64,000 nucleotides of DNA from JAKFEE01 sp036675815 (GTDB lineage Bacteria; Pseudomonadota; Alphaproteobacteria; Rhodospirillales; Magnetospirillaceae): positions 1 through 64,000 of the forward strand of contig JAKFEE010000058.1 of NCBI GenBank assembly GCA_036675815.1, read 5' to 3'. Shown piece after piece: positions 23,986 to 33,091 of the stretch. The stretch's first letter is position 1. Each line of letters opens with the position of its first letter. The notes beneath the pieces were generated by a model, which saw only the letters and a list, made by a program, of their open reading frames with translations, did no database searches and was not told the origin of the DNA. Both the position numbers and the translations under genes were made by a program.

Positions 23986-24786
23986 ATGCCTCCAGACGAC
24001 AAGACCGGCGCCGACGTCATTCACGTCGCCCGCAACAAGGAGCTGTTCAGCTACCTTGTCAACACGTTCAAAGGCTTGCTGCCGCCCGAGCAGGGCGAGA
24101 CTTTCGTCCGGCTGGCCGGTGAGTTGAACGCGGCGGTTTCCGATAACTGCGGCACCTGCCACGCGGCCAGCATGGCTTTTTGCGAGGGTGCGGCCGAGGC
24201 ATCGCGGGTCGGCGTCGTCACGCCGGCCAGCCTGCGCGACCCTCGCCGCCAGCGCTTCCTGTTGCGGCTGGTGTCGGCACGCATATCCCGGCTGTTCGTC
24301 GGCGATCAGGCGATCTTTCCACGCACCCTCGTCGAGGGTGTCGATCGCTATCTCAGGAAGGCGCTGGGTGACATCGTCTATACCGAACTCAACCGCGAGG
24401 CCGGTGATCTGCTGGCCAAGATCGGAACCGATGACGACAAGCTGATCTGGGAGCGCATCTATGCCAACGCCGATTGGCGCCGCTTCGCCGACACCATCCT
24501 GATCCGCATCCTGTTACGCTTCGACAAGTTTCCCGCAGGCAAGCGCATCTTCATGTCGGTCGTGGGCAAGGCCATGACGGAAGGCAACAACTTCCAGATG
24601 AAGGACGGCCATTTCCACATGCTGTTCAAAGCCCTGTTCGGCGAGATCGCCAACAGCACGACCGACGAAGCGAAGCGGATTCTGTGGGATTACCAGTTCG
24701 GCGAGGACACCAGCAAGCGCCTGAGCGAAATCTTCAAACGCGCCAAGGCCGACCGCGCCCAGCAGGCGCGCGACGCCAAGAGCTAG
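23986..24786 (+). CDS. Conserved-looking helical protein of unknown function
   Basis: This 266-residue protein was not recognised. It is predicted cytoplasmic (no signal peptide or membrane segment) and looks mostly alpha-helical, with a charged C-terminal tail (KRLSEIFKRAKADRAQQARDAKS). A striking segment is DNCGTCHAASMAFCEG (about residues 53-68): it contains CxxCH, the haem c attachment motif, but covalent haem attachment takes place in the periplasm and this protein has no export signal, so the cysteines more likely bind a metal or are redox active. Other distinctive stretches are DWRRFADTILIRILLRFDKFPAGKRIFM and KDGHFHMLFKALFGEIANS. It overlaps the convergent asparaginase gene by four bases. 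Confidence 0.7.
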   Translation: MPPDDKTGADVIHVARNKELFSYLVNTFKGLLPPEQGETFVRLAGELNAAVSDNCGTCHAASMAFCEGAAEASRVGVVTPASLRDPRRQRFLLRLVSARISRLFVGDQAIFPRTLVEGVDRYLRKALGDIVYTELNREAGDLLAKIGTDDDKLIWERIYANADWRRFADTILIRILLRFDKFPAGKRIFMSVVGKAMTEGNNFQMKDGHFHMLFKALFGEIANSTTDEAKRILWDYQFGEDTSKRLSEIFKRAKADRAQQARDAKS

Positions 24787-25775
24787 GCCACCGACGCCAC
24801 CCGCACCTCGCCGGCCCGCCGCCCGGCGACGTTCAGCACGGCGGGCCGCATGCGCGCCGCCAGGCTGTCGCGCTGCTCGGGGGTGAACGCGCCCAGCCGG
24901 TCCAGCACCGCCAGCACCGCCACCTCGGCGGCACGCGCCGCGCCGTCGGCGACCTTCACCGCCACGCCCAGGCCGCGGGCGGGCAGGGCGGCGGCGTAGA
25001 CCCCCTCGGCGCCGCCTTTCAGCAGCACCTGCGGCGCCGTCCGCATGGCCACGGTGCACAGGCGGCCGTCGCCGGCCACCAGCCAGGGGTGCGCCGCCAT
25101 CGCGGTACGGATGCGCGCCACCGCTGCGGTCCGCGCCGCCCCCAGGCCGGACGGGTCGGCCAGCCGCGCCATGGCCACGGCCAGCGCCGACAAGGGCAGG
25201 GCATAGGTGGGAATGCCGCAGCCGTCGATGCCGTGCCCCACGGCGCTCATCTCGCAGTCCGCCATCTCCCCCAGCGCCTGAGCCACCCGCCGCTGCACCG
25301 GATGATCGAGGCCGATGTAGCCCCTCATCTCTTCCCCAAGATGCCGCGCCGTGGTCAAAAAGCCGCTGTGTTTACCCGAGCAGTTGTTGTGCAGCGCCGA
25401 CGGCTCGCCACCTTGGCGCGCCAAGGCCCGCGCCGCCTCGACCGAGCTGGGCCAGTGCGCACCGCATTCCAGCGCCGTCCCATCGAGGCCGATGCGCGCC
25501 AGCCAGGCGGCAACCCGTGCGACATGGCCGGGCTGCCCGGCATGCGACGCGCAGGCCAGCGCCAGTTCCTCATCCCCCAGACCGAAGCGCCCGGCGGCGC
25601 CGCTTTCGATCAGCGGCAGCGCCTGCAGCGGTTTCACCGCCGACCGCGGATAAGTCGGCTGGCCTGGGTCGCCCCATCCCTCGACGAGTTCGCCGCGCAC
25701 GGTGGCGACCGCCGCATGAACGCAGTGCCGACTCTCGACGATGGCGCCGCGCACGACCTCGACCATAAGAGGCAT
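24783..25775 (-). CDS. Asparaginase II family protein
   Basis: This 330-residue protein matches the asparaginase_II family (rhizobial AnsA type, unrelated to the E. coli enzymes), which hydrolyses L-asparagine to aspartate and ammonia. Typical stretches are VEVVRGAIVESRH near the start, YPRSAVKPLQALPLIESGAA, ALACASHAGQPGHVARVAAWLARIGL, LHNNCSGKHSGFL and GHGIDGCGIPTYALPLSALAVAMA, all carrying conserved Ser, Lys, His and Cys residues of the family. ATG at 25775 has GGGAG ten bases upstream; an alternative ATG at 25766 has none. There is no signal peptide, so it is probably cytoplasmic. It is divergent from rlmN. Confidence 0.92.
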   Translation of the reverse strand: MPLMVEVVRGAIVESRHCVHAAVATVRGELVEGWGDPGQPTYPRSAVKPLQALPLIESGAAGRFGLGDEELALACASHAGQPGHVARVAAWLARIGLDGTALECGAHWPSSVEAARALARQGGEPSALHNNCSGKHSGFLTTARHLGEEMRGYIGLDHPVQRRVAQALGEMADCEMSAVGHGIDGCGIPTYALPLSALAVAMARLADPSGLGAARTAAVARIRTAMAAHPWLVAGDGRLCTVAMRTAPQVLLKGGAEGVYAAALPARGLGVAVKVADGAARAAEVAVLAVLDRLGAFTPEQRDSLAARMRPAVLNVAGRRAGEVRVASVA

Positions 25776-25829
25776 GGGTTGCTTGCTCCCGGGAAAAGCC
25801 GCCATTGCCGGCGACCCACCTGGACCTAT

Positions 25830-26975
<1,146 letters not shown>

Positions 26976-27096
26976 ATCGACGCAAGTCGACGGAGACTTG
27001 ACGATCCCGATCGTCAGGGGCAGGGTAAGTATTGCGTAAGTCTGGCTGTGTTGGATTCATCGCGGACTAGCGGGAACGCATCGACCGCCCCAGCCT

Positions 27097-27210
27097 GTCA
27101 TTCCCGCGGAAGCGGGAATCCATTCCGGAGGCGGTCGAGGCATGCAAGCACGACCACGAAATTAAAGTCGAGAGACCTCAGGAATGGACTCCCGCTTTCG
27201 CGGGAGTGAC
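27097..27210. repeat. Nested inverted-repeat element, copy 1 (114 bp)
   Basis: GTCATTCCCGCG opens the element and CGCGGGAGTGAC closes it. Each end is itself a small hairpin (CCCGC..GCGGG) followed inward by GGAATCCATTCC or its complement, with about 50 bases of unique core. Copies occur at 28412, 28573, 28658 and 45388. This is a MITE- or REP-like non-coding element, here filling most of the 322-base gap between rlmN and the AraC gene. Confidence 0.85.
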
Positions 27211-27297
27211 GAAACAACGAACGCGGCGGGCTATGCCCCCAGCGAATCCACGATAGACCTAGATTTGGCCGGCGGCTTCGCCAGCATCGGAGCGCCG

Positions 27298-28323
27298 ATG
27301 CCCCCCGCCGATATATCACGGCTGCTGCCGTCCAACCACTTTTCCACCGAAGCCTTCGACCCGTCGCTTCGTTTCGAGGCGTGGCGGCAGTTCCTGCCCC
27401 TCTACACCGCCCAGCCTCACCCTGACGCGTCGGCGGCGGTCTTCGGCGGCCGCATCGCCACCTATGCCGTCGGCGCCATCGGCATCGGCGTCACCGCCTT
27501 CGCCCCCCACGCCTACACCCGGACGCGCCGTCACATAGCCGCCGACGGCCAGGATCATGTCATCGTTCAACTCGTGTCCGCCGGCGCGCTGCATGTCATC
27601 ACCGCAGACGGCCGCGAAATCGTGGTGAACGCAGGCGACGTCTGGGTACACGACCTCGCGCGCCCCAAGACGGTGACCACCAACGCCTGCCGTACCCATG
27701 CGCTCCTGCTGTCGTGCCGCGACCTGCAGTCAATGACGGGCGCGGTGGACCTGGACGGGCTGGTGCTGCGCCGCGGCTCGCCGCTCGGGATGCTGCTGGG
27801 GCAGCATCTGGTGACCCTGGCCCGCGCGGCGCGCCGCATGAGCACCGACGAGGCGCCGGATGCGGCATTGGGCACGCTGGCGCTGGTGGCGGCATGCCTG
27901 CGGCCTGACGCGCAACGGCACCAGGCGGCGCGCACCCCCCTTGCCAACGCGCTGAAGGATCGCATCAAGGCCTATATCGAGTTGCATCTGTTCTCGCACG
28001 AACTGACGCCCGAAGCGCTGTGCGGCATGTTCGGCCTGTCGCGCAGCCATCTCTATCGCCTGTTCGCCCCCGAGGGCGGCATCGCCGCCTTCATCCGGCA
28101 CCGCCGGCTGGGGCGTGCCGAAAGCCTGCTGCGCGACCCCGCCAACGCGCGGCGGACCATCGCCGACATCGCCTTCGACTGCGGCTTCGTCAGCGAGGCG
28201 CATTTCTCGCGCGCCTTCCGCGCCAGTTTCGGCCTGCCGCCCCGCGAGGTGCGCAATCTCGGCCTGGGGCCGCTCGACCACACCATCCTCGACCGCTGGG
28301 AGGCGGTGGTACGGCGGGACTGA
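27298..28323 (+). CDS. AraC-family transcriptional regulator
   Basis: This 341-residue protein combines an N-terminal cupin-like sensing domain of the AraC-binding-domain type (FEAWRQFLPLYTAQPHPD, DHVIVQLVSAGALHVITADGREIVVNAGDVWVHDLARPKTV) with a C-terminal double helix-turn-helix: LTPEALCGMFGLSRSHLYRLFAPEGGIAAFIRHRRLGRAESLLRDPANARRTIADIAFDCGFVSEAHFSRAFRASFGLPPREVR. The ligand is unknown. ATG at 27298 was chosen; the longer open frame begins inside the upstream repeat. The gene lies directly before the YadA-like adhesin gene, both on the plus strand and separated by repeats, so regulation of the adhesin is a testable guess. Confidence 0.9.
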   Translation: MPPADISRLLPSNHFSTEAFDPSLRFEAWRQFLPLYTAQPHPDASAAVFGGRIATYAVGAIGIGVTAFAPHAYTRTRRHIAADGQDHVIVQLVSAGALHVITADGREIVVNAGDVWVHDLARPKTVTTNACRTHALLLSCRDLQSMTGAVDLDGLVLRRGSPLGMLLGQHLVTLARAARRMSTDEAPDAALGTLALVAACLRPDAQRHQAARTPLANALKDRIKAYIELHLFSHELTPEALCGMFGLSRSHLYRLFAPEGGIAAFIRHRRLGRAESLLRDPANARRTIADIAFDCGFVSEAHFSRAFRASFGLPPREVRNLGLGPLDHTILDRWEAVVRRD

Positions 28324-28411
28324 TACCCCGATCCGTTTGATTCAACGTGTGATGCATCGTCTTGCCGTCACTCCCGCAAAAGAGCGTGTGAAGGAACCGA
28401 TCATTTGTTCT

Positions 28412-28548
28412 GTCATTCCCGCGAAAGCGTCGCGAAAGCGGGAATCCATCCCGCCGGCGGCACGACCTGCGGTGCTCTGGCCGGCATCTCACCACGATTT
28501 CGATACTGAAGCGCAGGCGGAATGGACCCCCGCTTCCGCGGGGGCGAC
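28412..28548. repeat. Nested inverted-repeat element, copy 2
   Basis: It starts GTCATTCCCGCGAAAGCG and ends CCGCGGGGGCGAC. An 11-base duplication (CGAAAGCGT-CGCGAAAGCG) inside the left arm makes it longer than the 114-bp copies. Confidence 0.8.
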
Positions 28549-28572
28549 GGAGAAGAGGTTTCCTTCACAGGC

Positions 28573-28632
28573 TCGAAAGCGGGAGTCCATCCACTCGGCC
28601 GCCGAATGTTCATGGGTTCCCGCTTTCGCGCG
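28573..28632. repeat. Nested inverted-repeat element, truncated copy 3
   Basis: Only inner parts remain: GAAAGCGGGAGTCCATCCA on the left and GGGTTCCCGCTTTCGCG on the right, about 60 bases in all. Confidence 0.6.
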
Positions 28633-28657
28633 TATGAAGGAATTAGTTAGTTGTTTC

Positions 28658-28759
28658 GTCATCCCCACGAAAGCGCACGGCTGTCCGGAATTTTTCCACC
28701 ACCGTTGTTTTCGTCGACGGAAAACGGGAATTCCTTCACACGCTCTTCGCGGGAATCAC
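28658..28759. repeat. Nested inverted-repeat element, degenerate copy 4
   Basis: It starts GTCATCCCCACGAAAGC and ends CTTCGCGGGAATCAC. Both arms have several substitutions, and the core differs from the other copies. Confidence 0.55.
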
Positions 28760-28967
28760 GGAAAGGTCGCGTCAACGCGGACTGGCATGAGCGGTGGGAC
28801 GTCCGGTCAAGGATTCGGGACGCCCAGGCAATCACATTCCCGCACTCCCATGGTCTATTGACCGCGCTGCACGTCAACATGCCGTGTGAAGAGACCATGC
28901 CCGTCGCGACCGGGCGAACAGGCGGAAAGCCGCGGCCGGTTTCTCCGGCATCGCGGGAGGAATGAGA

Positions 28968-30602
28968 ATGCTGTCGAGAAGGCTGCGGATGGGCGGGCCG
29001 GCGAAAACCCGAAGGGGAATGCTGGCCGCGGCCGTGCTGACGCTGGCCGCGCCGCCGGCCTGGGCGACCGACAACTGCGACGGCAATTCCGGGACCAGCA
29101 CAGGTTTGGACAGCTTGGCTTGCGGCGAGAGCAACACCGCCAGCGGAGATGGCTCCACCGCAGTGGGATTCAGAAACACGGCTAGCGGGTATTTTTCTGT
29201 CGCAGTGGGCTCCAGCAATGAGGCTTACAAAGGTGTTGCCGTCGGAGCTGGAAATACCACCAGCGGGGCCGCGGCAATCGGCATGGGGAGTGGCAACAGC
29301 GCCACCGGCGCTTGGGCTGTCGCGATGGGGAACAGCAACCATGCTTACGGGGAAGAGTCTTCCGCCATAGGCGGCGTCAATTATGTTAATGGCGATGGGG
29401 CCACGGCGGTCGGGTTCCGCAACTATGCATACGCAACTCGCAGCCTGGCCGTGGGCAGCTACGCACGTGTGAACACCGGTGCGACATACTCGGCCGCCAT
29501 TGGCTACCTCGCCAGGGTCGAGGCCGACGTTACCGGTGCCGTGGCGATCGGCGACCAAGCGGTGGCCACCGAGAGCAACACCATCTCGGTCGGCGCGGCG
29601 GGCAGCGAGAAGCGCATCGTCAACGTCGCCGCCGGCATCGCCGCCACCGACGCCGTGAACAAGAGCCAGTTGGACGCGGTCGTCACCAGCGCCGCCAATG
29701 CCCAATCCACCGCCACCATTGCGCAGACCACAGCCAATACCGCCCGCACCGAGGCCGCCGCCGCGCAGACCACGGCGGACACCGCGAACGGCAAGGCGGA
29801 CACGGCACTCGCCAATCTGCAGAACGCCGTCAACCAGATGGTGGAGGCCGGCCTGTGCGGCGTCTCGGGCGGCACCGTCACCTGCGGCCGCAACCTGCAA
29901 CTGGCCGGCGGGCAGGTCACGGCAGGGGCGGACAACGCCATCGCCATCGGCCAGGGCGCCGAGGTGCAATCCTCGGGCGGCATCGCCATGGGCCAGGGGG
30001 CGACGGCGGTGCAATCGAACTCGGTGGCGATCGGCGCCGGCGCCTATGCCCGCTCGTCGGTGGCGGTGGGCGTGGGCGCCCAGGCCACCGGCACCAACAC
30101 CACCGCCGTCGGCGACAACGCCGCCGCCGCCGGCGACTTCGCCGTGGCGGTCGGCAATGAGGCCAGCGCCGGCCATGCCAATGCAGTGGCGATTGGCAAC
30201 CGCTCGGTCACCTCGGCCCCCAACACGGTGTCGGTCGGCGCCGCCGGCAGCGAGAGGCGCATCACCAACGTCGCCGCGGCCGAGACGGGCACCGACGCGG
30301 TCAACCGCGACCAGATGGAGGCCGCGCTGGCGCAGAGCATGGGCGGCATCGACGCAAAGATAGGGGCGCTGCGCAAGGAGACCTTCCAGGGCATCGCCCA
30401 GGCGGCAGCCCTGGTGCCGATGGCGCCGGTCGGGCCGGGCGACACCACCCTCAACCTGGGCCTGGCCAATTACGGCGGCGAATCCGCCGCCGGCATCGCC
30501 GTCGCCCACCAGATCGGCGAGCGTGTCGCCCTCAACGGCGGCGTCGGCTTCTCATCGGGCAGCCACCATCTCGTCCGCGTCGGCATCGGCGTGCGCTTCT
30601 GA
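28968..30602 (+). CDS. YadA-like trimeric autotransporter adhesin
   Basis: This 544-residue protein is a compact trimeric autotransporter (type Vc). A signal peptide (GMLAAAVLTLAAPPAWA) is followed by a first left-handed beta-roll head made of about a dozen 14-residue repeats (patterns such as STAVGFRNTASGYFSVAVGSS), a neck with GSEKRIVNVAAGIAATDAVNKSQLD, an Ala/Thr-rich coiled coil, a short Cys pair (LCGVSGGTVTC), a second head, a second neck (SERRITNVAAAETGTDAVNRDQM) and the C-terminal four-strand YadA anchor ending VRVGIGVRF. ATG at 28968 is preferred to 28962 because GGAGG lies seven bases before it. Flanking repeats and its isolated position suggest it was acquired. It probably mediates surface attachment or autoaggregation. 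Confidence 0.93.
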   Translation: MLSRRLRMGGPAKTRRGMLAAAVLTLAAPPAWATDNCDGNSGTSTGLDSLACGESNTASGDGSTAVGFRNTASGYFSVAVGSSNEAYKGVAVGAGNTTSGAAAIGMGSGNSATGAWAVAMGNSNHAYGEESSAIGGVNYVNGDGATAVGFRNYAYATRSLAVGSYARVNTGATYSAAIGYLARVEADVTGAVAIGDQAVATESNTISVGAAGSEKRIVNVAAGIAATDAVNKSQLDAVVTSAANAQSTATIAQTTANTARTEAAAAQTTADTANGKADTALANLQNAVNQMVEAGLCGVSGGTVTCGRNLQLAGGQVTAGADNAIAIGQGAEVQSSGGIAMGQGATAVQSNSVAIGAGAYARSSVAVGVGAQATGTNTTAVGDNAAAAGDFAVAVGNEASAGHANAVAIGNRSVTSAPNTVSVGAAGSERRITNVAAAETGTDAVNRDQMEAALAQSMGGIDAKIGALRKETFQGIAQAAALVPMAPVGPGDTTLNLGLANYGGESAAGIAVAHQIGERVALNGGVGFSSGSHHLVRVGIGVRF

Positions 30603-30605
30603 CTT

Positions 30606-30660
30606 GGAGCGCGGAGCTCCAGCTCCGTCTGTGTCTTGCGGAGCTGGAGCTCCGCGCTCC
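30606..30660. repeat. Intergenic 22-bp inverted repeat, family B copy 1
   Basis: GGAGCGCGGAGCTCCAGCTC and two more bases form a perfect 22-bp arm with its complement, separated by 11 bases (TCTGTGTCTTG). It starts four bases after the adhesin stop codon. Related copies are at 46904 and 58792. It can fold into a very stable hairpin but lacks a T-tract. Confidence 0.85.
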
Positions 30661-30662
30661 GC

Positions 30663-30851
30663 CTAGAAATCGACGCAGCGGCCACCCTTTTCCCAGTCGC
30701 CGAAGCGGGTCGGCTCGGGGCCGTCGCGGCCGCCGATTTCCTTGGGCTGCGCTTCGCCGGGCTTGTCGGCCTGGTCCTTGCTCGACTCGGTCGGGTTCTT
30801 CGGCGTCTTCTCGGTCACGGGCGGCCATGCCTCTTGATTGCGATCTCGCAC
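30663..30851 (-). CDS. DUF1674 / SDHAF4-like succinate dehydrogenase assembly factor
   Basis: This 62-residue protein ends EIGGRDGPEPTRFGDWEKGGRCVDF, the hallmark of DUF1674 and of mitochondrial SDHAF4, which binds flavinylated SdhA and helps it join SdhB. The N-terminal half is a charged, disordered Lys/Glu/Pro linker. The start is GTG at 30851 with AGGA nine bases before; a second GTG (MTEKTPKNPTE) could also serve. No sdh genes are in the window. It is divergent from htpX. Confidence 0.85.
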   Translation of the reverse strand: MRDRNQEAWPPVTEKTPKNPTESSKDQADKPGEAQPKEIGGRDGPEPTRFGDWEKGGRCVDF

Positions 30852-30894
30852 CTACTTATTCCTCTCGTGGCATTTCTTCAATGCGGGACACGCC

Positions 30895-31800
30895 ATGAAT
30901 TACGCCAAGACGGCGCTGCTGCTTGCCGGCCTCACCGGCCTCTTCCTCGCCATCGGCTATGCCATGGGCGGGCAGACCGGCATGGTCATCGCCTTCCTGT
31001 TCGCCCTGGGCACCAATGCCTTCGCCTATTGGAACTCCGACAAGATGGTGCTGTCGATGTATGGCGCCCACGAGGTCGGGCCGCGCGAGGCACCGCAGTA
31101 CTACGGCATCGTCGAGGAACTGGCGCGCCGCGCCGGCATGCCGATGCCGCGCGTCTACGTCATCGACAATCCGCAGCCCAACGCCTTCGCCACCGGCCGC
31201 AACCCGCAGAACGCCGCCGTCGCCGCCACCACCGGCCTGCTCGACATGATGAGCGCCGAGGAGATCGCCGGCGTCATGGCCCACGAGCTGGCGCATGTAA
31301 AGGGCCGCGACACCCTGATCATGACCGTCACCGCCACCTTCGCCGGCGCCATCGGCATGCTGGCCAATTTCTTCGCCTTCAGCGCCATGTTCGGCGGCAG
31401 CAGCAACGAGGACGAGGAAGGCGGCGGCCTCGGCGGGCTGGGCGCGCTGGCGATGATGATCCTGGCGCCGATCATGGCCATGCTGGTGCAGATGGCGATC
31501 TCGCGCACCCGCGAATACGAGGCCGACGCCGAGGGCGCCCGCATCTGCGGCCAGCCCTTGTGGCTGGCCTCGGCGCTGGGCAAGCTGGAGATGGCGGCGC
31601 ATCGCATCGCCAATCCGCGGGCCGAGCACAATCCCGGCACGGCGCATCTGTTCATCGTCAACCCGCTGGCCGGCGGGGCGCGCGACAACCTGTTCTCGAC
31701 CCATCCCAGCATGGAAAACCGCATCGCCCGGCTGCGCGAGCTGGCCGGCGCATTCGAGCCGGTGCATTCCGGCGCCCGCGGCCGTGGCCCTTGGGATTGA
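30895..31800 (+). CDS. htpX: Membrane metalloprotease HtpX
   Basis: This 301-residue M48 zinc protease sits in the inner membrane and takes part in quality control of membrane proteins. The zinc site is HELAH (residues 130-134), with the third ligand Glu in SRTREYEADAEGA. There are two N-terminal transmembrane helices (about 5-24 and 28-46) and two after the zinc site (TLIMTVTATFAGAIGMLANFFAF and LGALAMMILAPIMAMLVQMAIS). TDPR-like substrate loops such as STHPSMENRIARLREL are typical of the family. The 3' end overlaps the frame of rsmB. Confidence 0.95.
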   Translation: MNYAKTALLLAGLTGLFLAIGYAMGGQTGMVIAFLFALGTNAFAYWNSDKMVLSMYGAHEVGPREAPQYYGIVEELARRAGMPMPRVYVIDNPQPNAFATGRNPQNAAVAATTGLLDMMSAEEIAGVMAHELAHVKGRDTLIMTVTATFAGAIGMLANFFAFSAMFGGSSNEDEEGGGLGGLGALAMMILAPIMAMLVQMAISRTREYEADAEGARICGQPLWLASALGKLEMAAHRIANPRAEHNPGTAHLFIVNPLAGGARDNLFSTHPSMENRIARLRELAGAFEPVHSGARGRGPWD

Positions 31801-33091
31801 CGCGATCTTGACCACCTCCGCCCGCGCCGTCGCCCTCGACATCCTGCAATCCGTCCTTCGCCGCCACCGCCCCCTCGACGAGACGCTCGAGGGGCATGGC
31901 GGCCTTGCCCAACTGGCCGAACGCGACCGCGCCTTCGCCCGCCTGCTGGCGGCGACGGCGCTGCGCCGCCGCGGCCAGCTCGACGACGTGATCGGCCGTT
32001 TTCTCGAACGACCCCTGCCGCACAAGGCGCAGGCGGTGCAGGACCTCCTGCGCCTCGGCCTGGCGCAACTGCTGTTCCTGGGTACGCCAGCCCACGCCGC
32101 CGTCGCCACCAGCGTCGTTTTGGCCAAGGCGCTGGGCCTGACCGCACACAAGAACCTGGTCAACGCCGTGCTGCGCCGGGCCGACCGCGAGGGCAAGGAC
32201 ATCATCGCCGGCCAGGACGCGGCCCGCTTGAACCTGCCCGCGTGGCTGTGGCAGTCGTGGTGCACCGCCTACGGCGAGGATACCTGCCGCGCCATCGCCG
32301 CGGCCCATCTGCACGAAGCGCCGCTCGACATCTCGCTCAAGGGCGAGCGCAACGCCTGGCCCGAGCGGCTGGAGGCCGAGCTGTTGCCGACCGGCTCGCT
32401 GCGCCGTGCCGTCAGCGGCGCCATCACGGCCCTGCCCGGCTTCGCCGAAGGCGGCTGGTGGATCCAGGATGCCGCCGCCGCCCTGCCGGCGCGCCTGCTC
32501 GGCGACATGGCCGGCCGCGACGTCGTCGATCTCTGCGCCGCCCCCGGCGGCAAAACCTGCCAGTTGGCGGCGGCCGGCGCCCGCGTCACCGCAGTCGACC
32601 GCTCGGCCAAGCGTCTGGAGCGGGTTTGCGCCAATCTCGACCGCCTCGGGCTGGACGCGACATTGGTCGCAGCGGACGCCGTCGCCTGGCGCCCGGCGGC
32701 ACCCGTCGATGCCGTGCTGCTCGACGCCCCGTGCTCGGCCACCGGCACGCTGCGGCGACATCCCGACATCGCCTGGCTGAAAAAGCCCGCGGACGTGGCC
32801 AAGCTCGCCGCCGTGCAGGCCCAGTTGCTGCGGGCCGCCTGCGAGATGACGCGTCCGGGCGGGCGCATCGTCTATTGCGTCTGCTCGCTGCAGCCCGAGG
32901 AAGGCGACGCGGTGATCGCGGCGGCGCTGGCTGAAGGATTACCGCTGCGTCGCGTGCCGATCACGGCGGACGAGGTCGGGGGGCTGCATGAACTGGTGAC
33001 GGCCGACGGCGATCTGCGTACGCTGCCATGCCACCTTTCCAACAAGGGCGGCATCGACGGCTTTTACGCGGCGCGGCTGGAACGCCTTTGA
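31784..33091 (+). CDS. rsmB: 16S rRNA (cytosine-C5)-methyltransferase RsmB-like
   Basis: This 435-residue protein has an N-terminal NusB-like helical domain (ARAVALDILQSVLRRHRPLDETLEG ... LVNAVLRRADREG) and a C-terminal Rossmann SAM methyltransferase domain (VVDLCAAPGGKTCQLAAAGARVTAVDRSAKRLERV). The catalytic cysteines lie in LLDAPCSATGTLRRHPDIAW and in VYCVCSLQPEEG, matching the m5C967 enzyme RsmB (Sun/Fmu). No ATG is available; GTG at 31784 overlaps htpX by 17 bases and TTG at 31808 is an alternative that starts MTTSARAV. Neither has a strong ribosome-binding site. Confidence 0.92.
   Translation: MALGIDAILTTSARAVALDILQSVLRRHRPLDETLEGHGGLAQLAERDRAFARLLAATALRRRGQLDDVIGRFLERPLPHKAQAVQDLLRLGLAQLLFLGTPAHAAVATSVVLAKALGLTAHKNLVNAVLRRADREGKDIIAGQDAARLNLPAWLWQSWCTAYGEDTCRAIAAAHLHEAPLDISLKGERNAWPERLEAELLPTGSLRRAVSGAITALPGFAEGGWWIQDAAAALPARLLGDMAGRDVVDLCAAPGGKTCQLAAAGARVTAVDRSAKRLERVCANLDRLGLDATLVAADAVAWRPAAPVDAVLLDAPCSATGTLRRHPDIAWLKKPADVAKLAAVQAQLLRAACEMTRPGGRIVYCVCSLQPEEGDAVIAAALAEGLPLRRVPITADEVGGLHELVTADGDLRTLPCHLSNKGGIDGFYAARLERL

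Larger units (their letters stand above)
28324..28967. other. Repeat-filled intergenic region, 644 bases
   Basis: No convincing gene is present between the AraC gene and the adhesin gene. The region is largely occupied by three copies, two of them degraded, of the nested inverted-repeat element (28412-28548, 28573-28632, 28658-28759). The remaining 200 bases should carry the adhesin promoter; TTGACC at about 28858 is a weak -35 candidate without an obvious -10. Base composition is lower in G+C than in flanking genes. Confidence 0.55.

Noticed and set aside
24137..24181. Unknown protein as a c-type cytochrome
   Set aside because: CxxCH is present but there is no signal peptide or membrane anchor to bring it to the haem lyase in the periplasm.
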